A DNA stretch of 64,000 nucleotides from Leptasterias polaris (GCA_037783415.1 JAZGTN010000149.1:1302001-1366000), one strand, 5' to 3'; numbered from the stretch's first letter, positions 25,735-37,244 are shown. Notes: generated by a model from the letters alone, not told the origin. Program-made: numbers and translations.

Positions 25735-26836
25735 TTGTTTTTATTTTAATGTTTCAGACTTCCGGAAGTCATTTAAATAACGCACAATTCGTTCTAAGCA
25801 GTCTTTTGCATAGTTCTTAAAGAGCAATTGCAATGAAACTTTCAGTGATGAAAGGCATTGGTGCAAGGAAGGTCCTAAAACAAATTCGTCATCATGACGT
25901 CATCACCTGTCACGTGACGTCATCTTAAAGGTTTCTATTTTAACTATTTGAAAATCTATATCAAATCAGCCACACGAGACCGTAGGTTTCTGTTTGTGGG
26001 ATTGGGTAGGGATAAATTAGGTCTTCATTTTATTCAGTGTGCGTGACCTCACGCGACCTCTACTTCCGGTCGAAACCGGAAGTGCCTTCGTAATTCAAAA
26101 GTGCTAAATGATATGAAAATGCTTTCAACGATGTTAGTGTCCGGCAATAGTGTGCAGTTAAAAAAAAATACCGATGACGTCACGATACACAAGAGCGCCC
26201 TCTAGCGGCAGTTGGAAAACTGTTCAAAATGCACTTTGAGAAGATGTGTGTGGCGAAGTTTGTTGTAATCGCTTCAAAATTGATACACATGATGACCGTC
26301 AGGCAGCCAACATATGTGTGAAGTTTTAGATTGATTACGTCATCAGGGGTCACGTGACGTGACATTAAAGGAGCACTTTTTGAAGTCGTATATCTCCAAA
26401 AGTATAGGTCTGATCACGTTGAAACTTGGCAAGTCGTTAGATAATGGCAAGTTCCTGTCAAACTTGTAATGACGTCATGATGACGTCATCACACGATTTG
26501 TTACGATTTTTTCATTTTTTGCGCCTTTAAGTCAGAAATTGCTAACGGAACATGACTTAATCCAAATTCTTTTTTAAACAGGCTTGATACGTCATAACTG
26601 ATTCGAAAAATATTTGACGTCATCATGACGTCATCATTCGCCATGTTATATTAAATTAAAGGTACAGTTTTACAAGATATAAATATAGACAATGAATTGG
26701 ATCTCACAAGGCATTCAATATTGTGTTTATTAACTTGATTATGTACACACAACAAACTTTCATATTCGCTTGAGTAATTTGAAAATATTATTAGCGAAAC
26801 AGCTTTGCATTTGTTCACAAATGCAATTGAGCTCTA
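25735..26836 (+). mobile_element. Array 2 unit U5 (variant B)
   Basis: This is nearly identical to U3, including the same 5' truncation point in the leader, so U3 and U5 are recent duplicates. CTAG is at 26833-26836. Confidence 0.8.
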
Positions 26837-27924
26837 GTTTTTTCCTGTTTCAGTAAAAAAAGCTATTGAGATAACGCACACTCGTTCCAAGCACCCTTTT
26901 TCATAGTTCCCGATAAGCAATTGCAATGAAACTTTCAGTGATGAAAGGCATTGGTGCAAGGAAGGTCCTAAAAGAAATTTGTCATGATGACGTCATCACC
27001 TGTCACGTGACGTCATCTTAAAGGTTTATATTTTAACTATTTGAAAATCTATATCAAATCAGCCACAAGAGACCGTAGATTTCTGTTTGTGGGATTGGGT
27101 AGGGATAAATTAGGTCTTCATTTTATTCAGTGTGCGTGACCTCACGCGACCTCTACTTCCGGTCGAAACCGGAAGTGCATTCGTAATTCAAAAGTGCTAA
27201 ATGATATGAAAATGCTTTCAACGATGTTAGTGTCCGGCAATAGTGTGCAGTTAAAAAAAAATACCGATGACGTCACGATACACAAGAGCGCCCTCTAGCG
27301 GCAGTTGGAAAACTGTTCAAAATGCACTTTGAGAAGATGTGTGTTGCGAAGTTTTGTGTAATCGCTTCAAAATTGATACACATGATGACCGTCAGGCAGC
27401 CAACATATGTATGAAATTTTAGATTGATGACGTCATCAGGGGTGACGTGACGTGACATTAAAGGTGGACTTTTTGAAGTCGTATATCTCCAAAAGTATAG
27501 GTCTGATCACGTTGAAACTTGGCAAGTCGTTAGATAATGGCAAGTTCCTGTTAAACTGGTAATGACGTCATGATGACGTCATCACACGATTTGTAATGAT
27601 TTTTTCATTTTTTACCCCTTTAAGTCAGAAATTACTAACGGAACATGCTTTAATCTAAATTCTTTTTTCATCAGGCTTGATATGTCATAACTGATTCGAA
27701 AAATAATTGACGTCATCATGACGTCATCATTTGTCAGGTTATATTACCTTAAAGGTACAGTTTTACAAGATATATAGACAATGAATTGGATCTCACAAGG
27801 CATAAAATATTGTAATATTAACTTGATTATGTACACACTACAACCTTTCATATTCACTTGAGTAATTTGAAAATATTATTAGCGAAACAGCTCTGCATTT
27901 GTTCACAAATGCAAATAAGTCTAG
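26837..27924 (+). mobile_element. Array 2 unit U6
   Basis: The leader differs (TTTTTTCCTGTTTCAGTAAA) and the body is more diverged. The bases between the 3' hairpin and CTAG are AAATAAGT rather than AATTGAGCT. CTAG is at 27921-27924. Confidence 0.8.
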
Positions 27925-29087
27925 TTAGCTGTTTCGCTTTGCAGCGAAACAGCTATTGTTTTACTTGGAGTTTTTGTTTTTATTGTTGTTTTTATTTTAA
28001 TGTTTCAGACTTCCGGAAGTCATTTAAATAACGCACAATTCGTTCTAAGCAGTCTTTTGCATAGTTCTTAAAGAGCAATTGCAATGAAACTTTCAGTGAT
28101 GAAAGGCATTGGTGCAAGGAAGGTCCTAAAACAAATTCGTCATCATGACGTCATCACCTGTCACGTGACGTCATCTTAAAGGTTTCTATTTTAACTATTT
28201 GAAAATCTATATCAAATCAGCCACACGAGACCGTAGGTTTCTGTTTGTGGGATTGGGTAGGGATAAATTAGGTCTTCATTTTATTCAGTGTGCGTGACCT
28301 CACGCGACCTCTACTTCCGGTCGAAACCGGAAGTGCCTTCGTAATTCAAAAGTGCTAAATGATATGAAAATGCTTTCAACGATGTTAGTGTCCGGCAATA
28401 GTGTGCAGTTAAAAAAAAATACCGATGACGTCACGATACACAAGAGCGCCCTCTAGCGGCAGTTGGAAAACTGTTCAAAATGCACTTTGAGAAGATGTGT
28501 GTGGCGAAGTTTGTTGTAATCGCTTCAAAATTGATACACATGATGACCGTCAGGCAGCCAACATATGTGTGAAGTTTTAGATTGATTACGTCATCAGGGG
28601 TCACGTGACGTGACATTAAAGGAGCACTTTTTGAAGTCGTATATCTCCAAAAGTATAGGTCTGATCACGTTGAAACTTGGCAAGTCGTTAGATAATGGCA
28701 AGTTCCTGTCAAACTTGTAATGACGTCATGATGACGTCATCACACGATTTGTTACGATTTTTTCATTTTTTGCGCCTTTAAGTCAGAAATTGCTAACGGA
28801 ACATGACTTAATCCAAATTCTTTTTTAAACAGGCTTGATACGTCATAACTGATTCGAAAAATATTTGACGTCATCATGACGTCATCATTCGCCATGTTAT
28901 ATTAAATTAAAGGTACAGTTTTACAAGATATAAATATAGACAATGAATTGGATCTCACAAGGCATTCAATATTGTGTTTATTAACTTGATTATGTACACA
29001 CAACAAACTTTCATATTCGCTTGAGTAATTTGAAAATATTATTAGCGAAACAGCTTTGCATTTGTTCACAAATGCAATTGAGCTCTA
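27925..29087 (+). mobile_element. Array 2 unit U7 (variant B with leader hairpin)
   Basis: The leader hairpin is at 27927-27954, followed by a body nearly identical to U3 and U5. A variant-B body is therefore joined here to a complete leader. CTAG is at 29084-29087. Confidence 0.8.
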
Positions 29088-29984
29088 GTATTATTTCTGC
29101 TTCTGACTTCCGGAAGTCATTGAAATAACGCACAATTCGTTCCAAGCACCCTTTTTCATAGTTCCCGATAAGCAATTGCAATGAAACTTTCAGTGATGAA
29201 AGGCATTGGTGCAAGGAAGGTCCTAAAACAAATTCGTCATGATGACGTCATCACCTGTCACGTGACGTCATCTTAAAGGTTTCTAATTTAACTATTTGAA
29301 AATCTATATCTAATCAGCCACAAGAGACCGTAGGTTTCTGTTTGTGGGATTGGGTAGGGATTAATTAGGTCTTCATTTTATTCAGTGTGCGTGACCTCAC
29401 GCGACCTCCACTTCCGGTCGAAACCGGAAGTGCCTTCGTAATTCAAAAGTGCTAAATGTTATGAAAATGCTTTCAACAATGTTAGTGTCCGGCAATAGTG
29501 TGCAGTAAAAAAAAAATACCGATGACGTCACGATACACAAGAGCGCCCTCTAGCGGCAGTTGGAAAACTGTTCAAAATGCACTTTGAGAAGATGTGTGTG
29601 GCGAAGTTTTTTGTAATCGCTTCAAAATTGATACACATGATGACCGTCAGGCAGCCAACATATGTATGAAGTTTTAGATTGATTACGTCATCAGGGGTCA
29701 CGTGACGTGACATTAAAGGTGCACTTTTTGAAGTCGTATATCTCCAAAAGTATACGTCTGATCACGTTGAAACTTGGCAAGTCGTTAGATAATGGCAAGT
29801 TCCTGTTAAACTGGTAATGACGTCATGATGACGTCATCACACGATTTGTTATGATTTTTCCATTTTTGCGCCTTTAAGTCAGAAATTGCTAACGGAACAT
29901 GATTTAATCCAAATTCTTTTTTAAACAGGCTTGATACGTCATAACTGCTTCGAAAAAAATTTGCCGTCATCATGACGTCATCAT
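29088..29984 (+). mobile_element. Array 2 unit U8, 3'-truncated
   Basis: It begins ATTATTTCTGCTTCTGACTT and runs to about 29984. There it is interrupted after a GACGTCATCATTTG block and jumps to the middle of another unit, so it lacks the 3' hairpin and CTAG. Confidence 0.7.
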
Positions 29985-30760
29985 TTGACCTCATATGACC
30001 TCTATTTCCGGTGGAAACCGGAAGTGCCTTGTAATTCAAAAGTGCTAAATGTTATGAAAATGCTTTCAACGATGTTAGTGTCCGGCAAAGGTGTGCAGTT
30101 AAAAAAAATACCGATGACGTCAGGATACACAAGAGCGCCCTCTAGCGGCAGTTGGAAAACTGTCCAAAATGCACTTTGAGAAGATGTGTGTTGCGAAGTT
30201 TGTTGTAATCGCTTCAAAATTGATACACATGATGAACGTCAGGCAGCCAACATATGTGTGAAGTTTTAGATTGATTACGTCATCAGGGGTCACGTGACGT
30301 GACATTAAAGGTGAAAACTTTGAAGTCGTATATTTTCAAAAGTATAAGTCTGATCACGTTGAAACTTGGCAAGTCGTTAGATACTGGCAAGGCCCTTTTT
30401 AACTTGTAATGACGTCATGATGACGTCATCAAACGATTTGTTATGATTTTTTCATTTTTTGCCCCTTTAAGCCAGAAATTGCTAACGGAACATGCTATAA
30501 TCAAAATTCTTTTTTTATCAGGCTTGACATGTCATTACTGATTCGAGAAAAAAAATTAACGTCATCATGACGTCATCACACGATTTGTTATGATTTGTTT
30601 CATTTTTTGCCCCTTTAAGTCATAAATTGCAAACGGAACATGCTATAATCAAAAATTTTTTTTAACAGGCTTGATATGTCATTACTGATTCGAAAAAAAA
30701 TAGACGTCATCATGACGTCATCCTTTGTCAGGTTATATTATCTTAAAAGTATAGTTTTAA
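29985..30760 (+). mobile_element. Array 2 unit U9, truncated at both ends
   Basis: It enters at the TGACCTCATATGACCTC block, in the middle of a normal unit. It runs through the CCCTCTAGCGGCAG segment and carries a duplicated GACGTCATCACACG segment near 30420 and 30570. There is no leader and no 3' hairpin. Confidence 0.65.
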
Positions 30761-32045
30761 TTTTTTGTTTTCCTGTTTCAGTAAAAAAAAGCCATTGGGT
30801 TAACGCACAATCGTTCTAAGCGGCTTTTTACATAGTTCCAAAAGAGCAATTGCAATGAAACATTCAGTCATGAAAGGCATTGGGGCAAGGAAGGTCCAGC
30901 AACAAATTCGTCATGATGACGTCATCACCTGTCACGTGACGTCATCTTAAAGGTTTTTAATTTAATTATTTGAAAATCGATATCAAATCAGCTACAAGAG
31001 ACCGTAGGTTTCTGTTTGCGGGATTAAGGTAGGGATAAATTAGGTCTTCATTTTATTTCGTGTACGTGACCTCACATGACCTGTACTTCCGGTCGAAACG
31101 GGTCAAAACAGGAATTGCCATGCAATTCAAAAGTGGCAAAAGTTATGAAGTTACTTTTAACGATGTTAGTGTCTGGCAAGGGTGGGCAGTTAAAAAGAAA
31201 TACCGATGACGTCATGATACACAAGAGCGCCCTCTAGCGGCAGGTTGAAAACTCTTCAAAATGGACTTTTTGAAGATGTGTGTCGTGTAGTTTTTCGTAA
31301 TCACTTCAAAATTTACACATATGTTGATCGTCAGGCAGCCATTGTATGTGTGAAGTTTCAGATCAATGACGTCATCGGGGGTCACGTGACGCGGCATTAA
31401 AGGTGCTCTTTTTAAAGTCATGCAACTCTAGAAGTGATGATGCGATCATGTTGAATCGTCGTAGGTTGTTAGATATCGGCAAGTTGTTGTGAATTGTGAA
31501 ATGACATCATGACGACATCATCACATGACTTTTGTTGATTTTTTTCATTATTGCACCTTTAAAGGGAGTTTATACTTTTGGTAAATTTCAAAGACCAGTA
31601 TCCTCACTTGGTGTATCCCAACATAAACATGAAACAACAAACCTGTGAAAGTTTAAGCTCAATCGGTCATTGCAATCACCAGAAAAAAGTGGGGAAAAAC
31701 CTTAAGTGTTTTCACTATTTTCAAACATCGAGTTTTCGACTCATGAGATCAAAACTAATTGTTTTACTAATTTCTCAAAAACTACAGCACCTTAGCCAGT
31801 AATATTTCAAGGGAAGCTTTCTATCATCATTATCTTTAAACCATGTAAGTTTTATGTAAATCTGTGAGCTTTTCTGTTTTGTGTTTTACCAGAAGTATAG
31901 AGACCCTTTAAGTCAATTCTTTTTTTAAACATGCTTAATACGTCACTGCTTTGAATACAAAAAGACTTTCATATTCACTTCAGTAATTTGAAAAGATTAT
32001 TCGCGAAACAGCTGTGCATTTGTTCACAAATGCAAACATGTCTAG
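30761..32045 (+). mobile_element. Array 2 unit U10, most diverged, with nested MITE
   Basis: This is the outermost, oldest-looking unit. The leader is TTTTTGTTTTCCTGTTTCAG. The 3' end keeps GCGAAACAGC, the GCATTTGTTCACAAATGC hairpin and CTAG at 32042-32045, even though the body has many substitutions. A TTAA-flanked element (31563-31907) is inserted in it. Confidence 0.75.
31563..31907. mobile_element. MITE with TTAA target duplication, nested in U10
   Basis: The termini AGGGAGTTTATACTTTTGG and (reverse complement of the right end) AGGGTCTCTATACTTCTGG are imperfect inverted repeats. The element is flanked on both sides by TTAA. Sibling array units have the uninterrupted site CCTTTAAGTCAG at the same place, so the boundaries are fixed by paralogous empty sites. 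A TTAA target is typical of piggyBac and Kolobok elements; which one applies here is not decidable. No transposase is present. Confidence 0.8.
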
Positions 32046-32371
32046 TCTATTCTTGTATTCTTTACATGAGGTAAATTTAGAAAATAAAATAATTTTCTAA
32101 CGTAAGAATGGAGTAAGAAAGTCATCCTAGTGACAGGTTGCAAAAAACAGCTGTCTCCAGACAGTGGTGCTGTTTACCACTGTTTTATATCCGTGTTTCA
32201 AAGCGACTGTTTTATGTACTGCTGACAGTGTGTGGCAGTTACTGTACAGAAAGAAACCATGTACATTTAGATGGAAAATATTTATGCTGTGTTGATAGGT
32301 GTGTTCAGGGGACCTCCTTTCATCTATGTAGACTATTATGATTGGATTAGGATTGTGTCCACCAAACAGTG
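32046..32371. other. Intergenic spacer after array 2
   Basis: This is unique-looking AT-rich sequence. The short plus ORF 32138-32341 shows no recognisable domain. The truncated 3' end of the transposase gene abuts its right edge. Confidence 0.4.
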
Positions 32372-34630
32372 TTATCTGCGTAATAGAAACCGCCTTCCAG
32401 GAGATGTAAATTGACCACTTGTATTAATAGTGTTTCTTAGGAATGGTGGGATATTTAGTGTGGCACCATTCTCTTCTACTAATTTGGATATGGTGAAGCC
32501 TTTATCAGTCATCACATCATCACCTTGCTCTAACAGCTCAAGGATGCCACTTTATCTTGTCATCTCTACATCTGATGCTGCCCCAGTGTACAGGTGTGAA
32601 ATGAAAGTGATTGCCCCATGTGGAGCAATGCCTACCAAGCCTTTGAATGTGTTATGGCTTTTGTAGTTGGAATACAGTTGGCTTCCTAGAACCAATGATC
32701 CAGGAGTTTGTGTTCTCAATTCTGTACAGTCAAGAGTCACTCTAGTATTTGGATAAACTTCTCTGACACCCAATGGCATGTGATTATTAATCATTTCACG
32801 AGTTGCCCAAATAGGCATAGAGGCAAACACAAAGTACAAAAAATTACACCAAGTAATTACTTTACGACTAACTGATGACAAATGAATGTTGAAACGGTCT
32901 GCTAAATCTTCCTCGTTGAGACCAGCATACAGGCGACACATGAAAAGGAATAATTCGTCAAATAACGACAAATTTCCTGGCCTTCCTGACAAACTGATAG
33001 TGTCTGATGGTGTGTAATAAGCAGATGTCATGCTCGCCGCACTTGGTTTAACATATTCAAAGAAGGCCACAAAAAGCTGTTAAGAGGAAAACCCAGTATA
33101 CAAGCGAATAAATGAGTTGTTTGTACCAACCCTGCTTATTCCAAACCTTTCAACAGACAATTGTGATTTCAAGACATGGCACTCCTTTTCTTTCTCTTTA
33201 AGCTTTGTTTGAAGTGTCGCAATTGTCTCCTCAAGTTTAAGCATGCGACTTTTTTCTTCAGAAATATCTGCCCCATCTTCAGTATTGGTAGTGATGCTGT
33301 AAAATAAAATACAAATAATTGTTTTAATTAACTACAATCAAATATATTGAAAATTGTAACTCATAATTTTCCTAGTAAAACGTTCTGATGATTATTGATA
33401 CATGTTTGTTCTATAATGAGATAGATGGCTATGTTCAACCAGTGTGATTTTAATAGTATGGTCATTCAAAAATCTTTCATGTTGTTCACATTTCTTGATT
33501 TACAGATTTGTGTAGGCATTTGATTTGAAGGACAGTTGCCATTTTTAATTAGAATGCATGCTCGCATGACTAGTGCGTGTCCATATTAAATGATGCTGAT
33601 GTGAGAAACGCTTGGCTAGTGACAGTTAGAAGGACCCGTCTGTGATACACAATTTATTCAAGGGTCATTACTAGTTGCCGTTTCATGTGCACGCAATTTA
33701 AAATTCCTAACCTTAATCCACCATCTTTATGTTGGTCATTTGTGACATCAGTCAAGGGCAGACACTCTGGTAAAGAGGTTGATTTGGGGGCTGTTCTCAA
33801 AGTAGGGGGTTTCCTTTCCTTTGGAGTAGGATTCCAATCGAAGATTGATGGCACAGCTCCACGTTTTAGTCTCTTCCTTACTCCTCCAGGTACCCACGCA
33901 AAATCCTCTGTCTTAAAGTGTTTAGAACACACGAATGTATTCTCATAAACATGTGGAGGAAAATGTATGTTATCTCATCATATCTAACCTAAGCTTCAAC
34001 TTGTGTAAACGTGTTCTTCAACGAGACAAAGTGAACGTTTTTAAGATTTACAGAAGTGGGTAACAATTTGTAGGGCTAAACAATTACTAATAAATAGGTG
34101 CATCCCTATTCACGATCGTCGATGATCCTCTGTAGATTTGTCATGTTTGGTTTTGGTACTACCGTACTAGTTCGTAGTACTACCGACAACGGAGACTGAC
34201 GTCTTACCATGCTAGGGCTAGCCTTGGTGAATCATGTGAATACACTACCTAACTACATGATGATGTACTGACTAACTGTTTCTACCTACATTCTGTCACT
34301 AACTTTACTAGGTCACTAGGTCACTTAGGTGACACAGGTCTACACATACACAGAAAGTTACCACCACTGTACCAGCACGGGTACGTACGTGTGTGTACAT
34401 ACGGAGGTGTACTTTGCTACGTTTGTTGACGATAATAAATGTCACTAGTTTCAGACATTGTTTATAAGTTACCGACATACCTTGAACAATTTTCCTTCGT
34501 CCCTTCTTATCTTGCAAATCCAAGTTTTGCGTTGCAACTTTTCCTTTGGAAATAAGTGATAGCTTACACTAGATGATGTTCGCAGTCTGTCGGAGGAACA
34601 AAGTGGAACGCAGCAAGTCTTTGCCGACAT
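32372..34630 (-). pseudogene. THAP-coiled coil-DDE transposase-like gene, three exons, two in-frame stops
   Basis: Exon 1 (34630-34481) starts MSAKTCCVPLCSSD and ends GKLFK before a GTATGT donor. Exon 2 (33941-33712) starts NTFVCSKHFKTEDF and completes a C2CH THAP zinc finger, with the AVPSIF box. Exon 3 (33296-32372) gives a coiled coil (KLEETIATLQTKLKEKEKE) and then a DDE-type nuclease with LDCTELRTQTPGS and MTDKGF, the first two acidic positions. Exon phases match at both junctions (0, then 2). THAP plus DDE architecture is known in animal DNA transposons and genes domesticated from them. TAA codons at 33080-33082 and 32552-32554 interrupt exon 3, and the C-terminal end with the third acidic residue is not recognisable. 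It therefore looks like a recently inactivated copy, unless these are assembly errors. Confidence 0.8.
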
Positions 34631-34794
34631 GTTGTAAAAAGAGGGCGCAATGCAAGGTCGTTGGCCAGCTGGCACTACTGGGCGTGACGTGCACCTATGG
34701 CCTCGTTTTGGGTTAGAATGGTGACGTCATGCATGAATATTAAGAGAGGCGTATTACTATTGAAGCAACATCAATGGATATTGTTTGCAAAGGG

Positions 34795-34930
34795 CGGAAT
34801 AGATACCAGCTTTCACTGCGTCTAATGACGTTATTGTTGATGGTAAACGATGGCGCCATGACGTTCGTGTGGTGTACATGTTGTTGCTGACTGTAGCAAC
34901 GGCCATATATCAATTCAACAATGGGTATTG
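34795..34930 (+). repeat. Dispersed direct repeat, copy 1
   Basis: The segment GGAATAGATACCAGCTTTCA through AACGATGGCG to GTACATGTTGTTGCTGAC recurs at 36045-36170 in the same orientation with few differences. It is an old interspersed repeat of unknown class. Confidence 0.7.
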
Positions 34931-34988
34931 TTTGCAAATGCATACTTTGAATTGTTGACAAATGCAATTCAGCGACTTAAAACACCCA

Positions 34989-35004
34989 CCCCCCCCCCCC
35001 CCCC
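34989..35004 (+). repeat. Poly(C) run
   Basis: A near-pure C homopolymer lies within a CCACCC context. It is low complexity, and its length may be unreliable in an assembly. Confidence 0.9.
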
Positions 35005-35326
35005 TCTTCCGCCCAGCAGCCATTCTGGAGATGCTTAAGTCCGTGGATACATGATACAAACGTCACAGTGTAAGATGAATAATAAATGAAAGGGGCGGCA
35101 CTTCCACACTCCCATTGGTTTTGTACATCTCCCCATCCGGGGAGATTTTTCTATTCAATGCGTGGAGTAGGAAACGACCCCGTCAAGTCCCTTGATCGCC
35201 ACCGCAATAGCTACATTTTGTCGGTGAGGGCGCACTGGTATTATATGTCTGTACTGTGGCTGCATGCTGGCGCGTTACATGTGTGTTAGGGACCTCGCAC
35301 GAGACAGGGACTTGAATCAAGTCTAA

Positions 35327-35409
35327 GGGGGATATGATTGAGCGATGCAATATGGGAAAGAAAACAACATGGCGCCCGGCGAGATCGTACACAACTGGGA
35401 ACGAGGCAG
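35327..35409 (+). repeat. Direct repeat pair, copy 1 (copy 2 at 35536-35622)
   Basis: Both copies contain GGGGGATATGAT, GAGCGATGCA, TGGGAAAGAAAA and ATGGCGCCCGGCGAGATCGT followed by CTGGGAACGAGG. They lie in the same orientation about 209 bp apart. Minus ORFs running through both (35183-35804) are by-products of the repeat and have no recognisable domain. Confidence 0.75.
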
Positions 35410-36044
35410 GGGGCAGTTGCTCTATGACTTGTGCATCTTTTGACAGAACGCTCTGCGTAGTCTCTAACACAGAATTGATCAACCTCAGAGCTTATTAAAA
35501 CATCCCTTATATTTATATATTCAAAGTCACACTTCCAGGGGGATATGATCGAGCGATGCATTTTGGGAAAGAAAATAACATGGCGCCCGGCGAGATCGTA
35601 CACCACTGGGAACGAGGTTGGGAAGTCCCTGCTTCCGTAAGCGCCAATTCTTTGCTTCCGGTAAGCAGACCTACAAAATACTTTCTGCACACTCTCATTG
35701 TAAAGATTTAGTAGCCACACCCTTACAAACAACAATTTCTGGATCCGGCGAGTAATATAGGATAGCCATTGAATGATTAACTTCACGTTAAATTTCATGC
35801 CCACTGATCTAATAATGGGCCGAGGTTGTTATTGTTAATATTAGCGCTTGGTGTTTCAGTTCAAGCCTGATTGCTATCACACATCCCTTTGTTAGGTGAT
35901 TATGAAGTCGCCAATCTTGCTCTAATAACAGAGTAAGGTTTTGAAAATAGTTTACCGTATAGATTTACAATATAGTGAAATTCATAAATTAAATGTAAAG
36001 ATTTTAGCTTGGGATAAGATTACTATAATATGAAGCAACATGAA

Positions 36045-36170
36045 GTGGTGGAATAGATACCAGCTTTCACTACGTCTAATGACGTTATTGTTGATGGTAA
36101 ACGATGGCGCTATGACGTCGTGTGGTGTACATGTTGTTGCTGACGGCCATAGATCAATTCAACAATTGGC
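36045..36170 (+). repeat. Dispersed direct repeat, copy 2
   Basis: This is the second copy of the repeat at 34795-34930. A strong donor-like GTAAGT follows at about 36211, but no exon upstream of it is convincing. Confidence 0.65.
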
Positions 36171-37244
36171 GTTGTCAACTTTCCGGGAGAAATGCCGCTT
36201 TGATAAAACAAAGAGTAAGTAAATAAACGTTGTTGTTTTTATGAGAAATAAACAAAACGAGTGTGTTGTGTGAACAAGATCGATATGGTGTGTAAAAAAA
36301 AAAAAAACACGCTCTCCAACAATTTGTTTGTTAATTTGTAAACATAAAATTTAATGTACAATGTAAAAAGTGGTTAAAAAAGGTATGTTTTGCAGAACGC
36401 TTTATAAGTAAGTGATTCACGAAGCTTAATTTGTCTACACCTATACTGTTGTAACTTTTATTTTAAAACAATAGTTAATAGCCTGACGTTTCACCCCTAT
36501 CATAGTCTTTCTCTTGAGCTAAGATAATTCAGCCTTTTATTTAGCCGTCGATAAAGGCTCTGCTAAGGTCGAAAAGTCAGACTAACTATTTTCAGCATAA
36601 ACATACATCTTTTGGGTATAAGCAGTTCGGAACAGCTAATTCTGTTTCCTCATTTTTAGTATACAAGCTAGACTCGGCAAGCTTTTTTGTTTTGTTTTGT
36701 TTGCTCGGTGATCGGGATTATTTTCCTCCCTTTCTCCTACGACATGTAATAATTATCCCGTTTTAACAGTTTCTGGTTGGTCCAGGTGTGACCAATTTCA
36801 AAAAAATTAATGTAAGTTAGTTCATCTAATTGAGATGTTTCGACAATTGCATTCGATAATATGTTTTCGATAATTCTTGTTTACGTTTTACAATCCTCCA
36901 CATTTATATTAGTTATTTCAAATTTGATGACGTAGTCTTCGTCTTGAAAGGTTTTGTGATTTTCAGCTGCACATGGGTTAGCTATCTTTTTTAGAACAAT
37001 GCGAGCGGTTAATAACATTGCGAGCTGTATAACCTTGCATGATGCTGTCGCTCACTTATCGAGTGTCCATTTTTAATTAAACATTCAGTACTCCACCAAT
37101 TTGTTTGTTTAATCTAAACAAAATCAAGTTCCTCAACTACACCTAGCCAAATAGCATGCCAATTGTCTTGTTACCAACATGGTTTTTGTTCACGAAACAA
37201 ATCCATCAATGACCAGCTCTCCCGGAATTCCCATAGGAATTGCA
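36171..37244. other. Intergenic AT-rich sequence
   Basis: I see no exon, RNA gene or structured repeat that I can support. It could hold upstream exons or the promoter of the discoidin gene. Confidence 0.4.

Larger units (their letters stand above)
21037..32045 (+). repeat. Array 2: tandem array of about ten Helitron-like units
   Basis: CTAG junctions followed by T occur at 22248, 23479, 24582, 25731, 26833, 27921, 29084 and 32042. Each is preceded by GCGAAACAGC, then the hairpin GCATTTG-TTCA-CAAATGC, then 7-9 bases. Leaders vary in length and begin just after CTAG. Some start with the hairpin AGCTGTTTCGC/GCGAAACAGCT; others start in the T-rich stretch behind it. Bodies share GACGTCA palindromes, GCCCTCTAGCGGCAG and an ETS-like inverted pair with family 1 in opposite orientation. 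Units at 23483, 25735 and 27925 are nearly identical to each other, and those at 21037 and 22252 to each other, so related variants partly alternate. Confidence 0.85.

Noticed and set aside
21598..31421. Recurring 61-codon minus ORF in array 2 as a gene
   Set aside because: It spans the CTAGCGGCAG block and the GACGTCA palindromes shared by non-coding relatives, has no domain, and decays in U10.
35183..35804. Overlapping minus ORFs (99 and 172 codons) as genes
   Set aside because: They read through a direct repeat pair, giving the same peptide twice, and show no domain.
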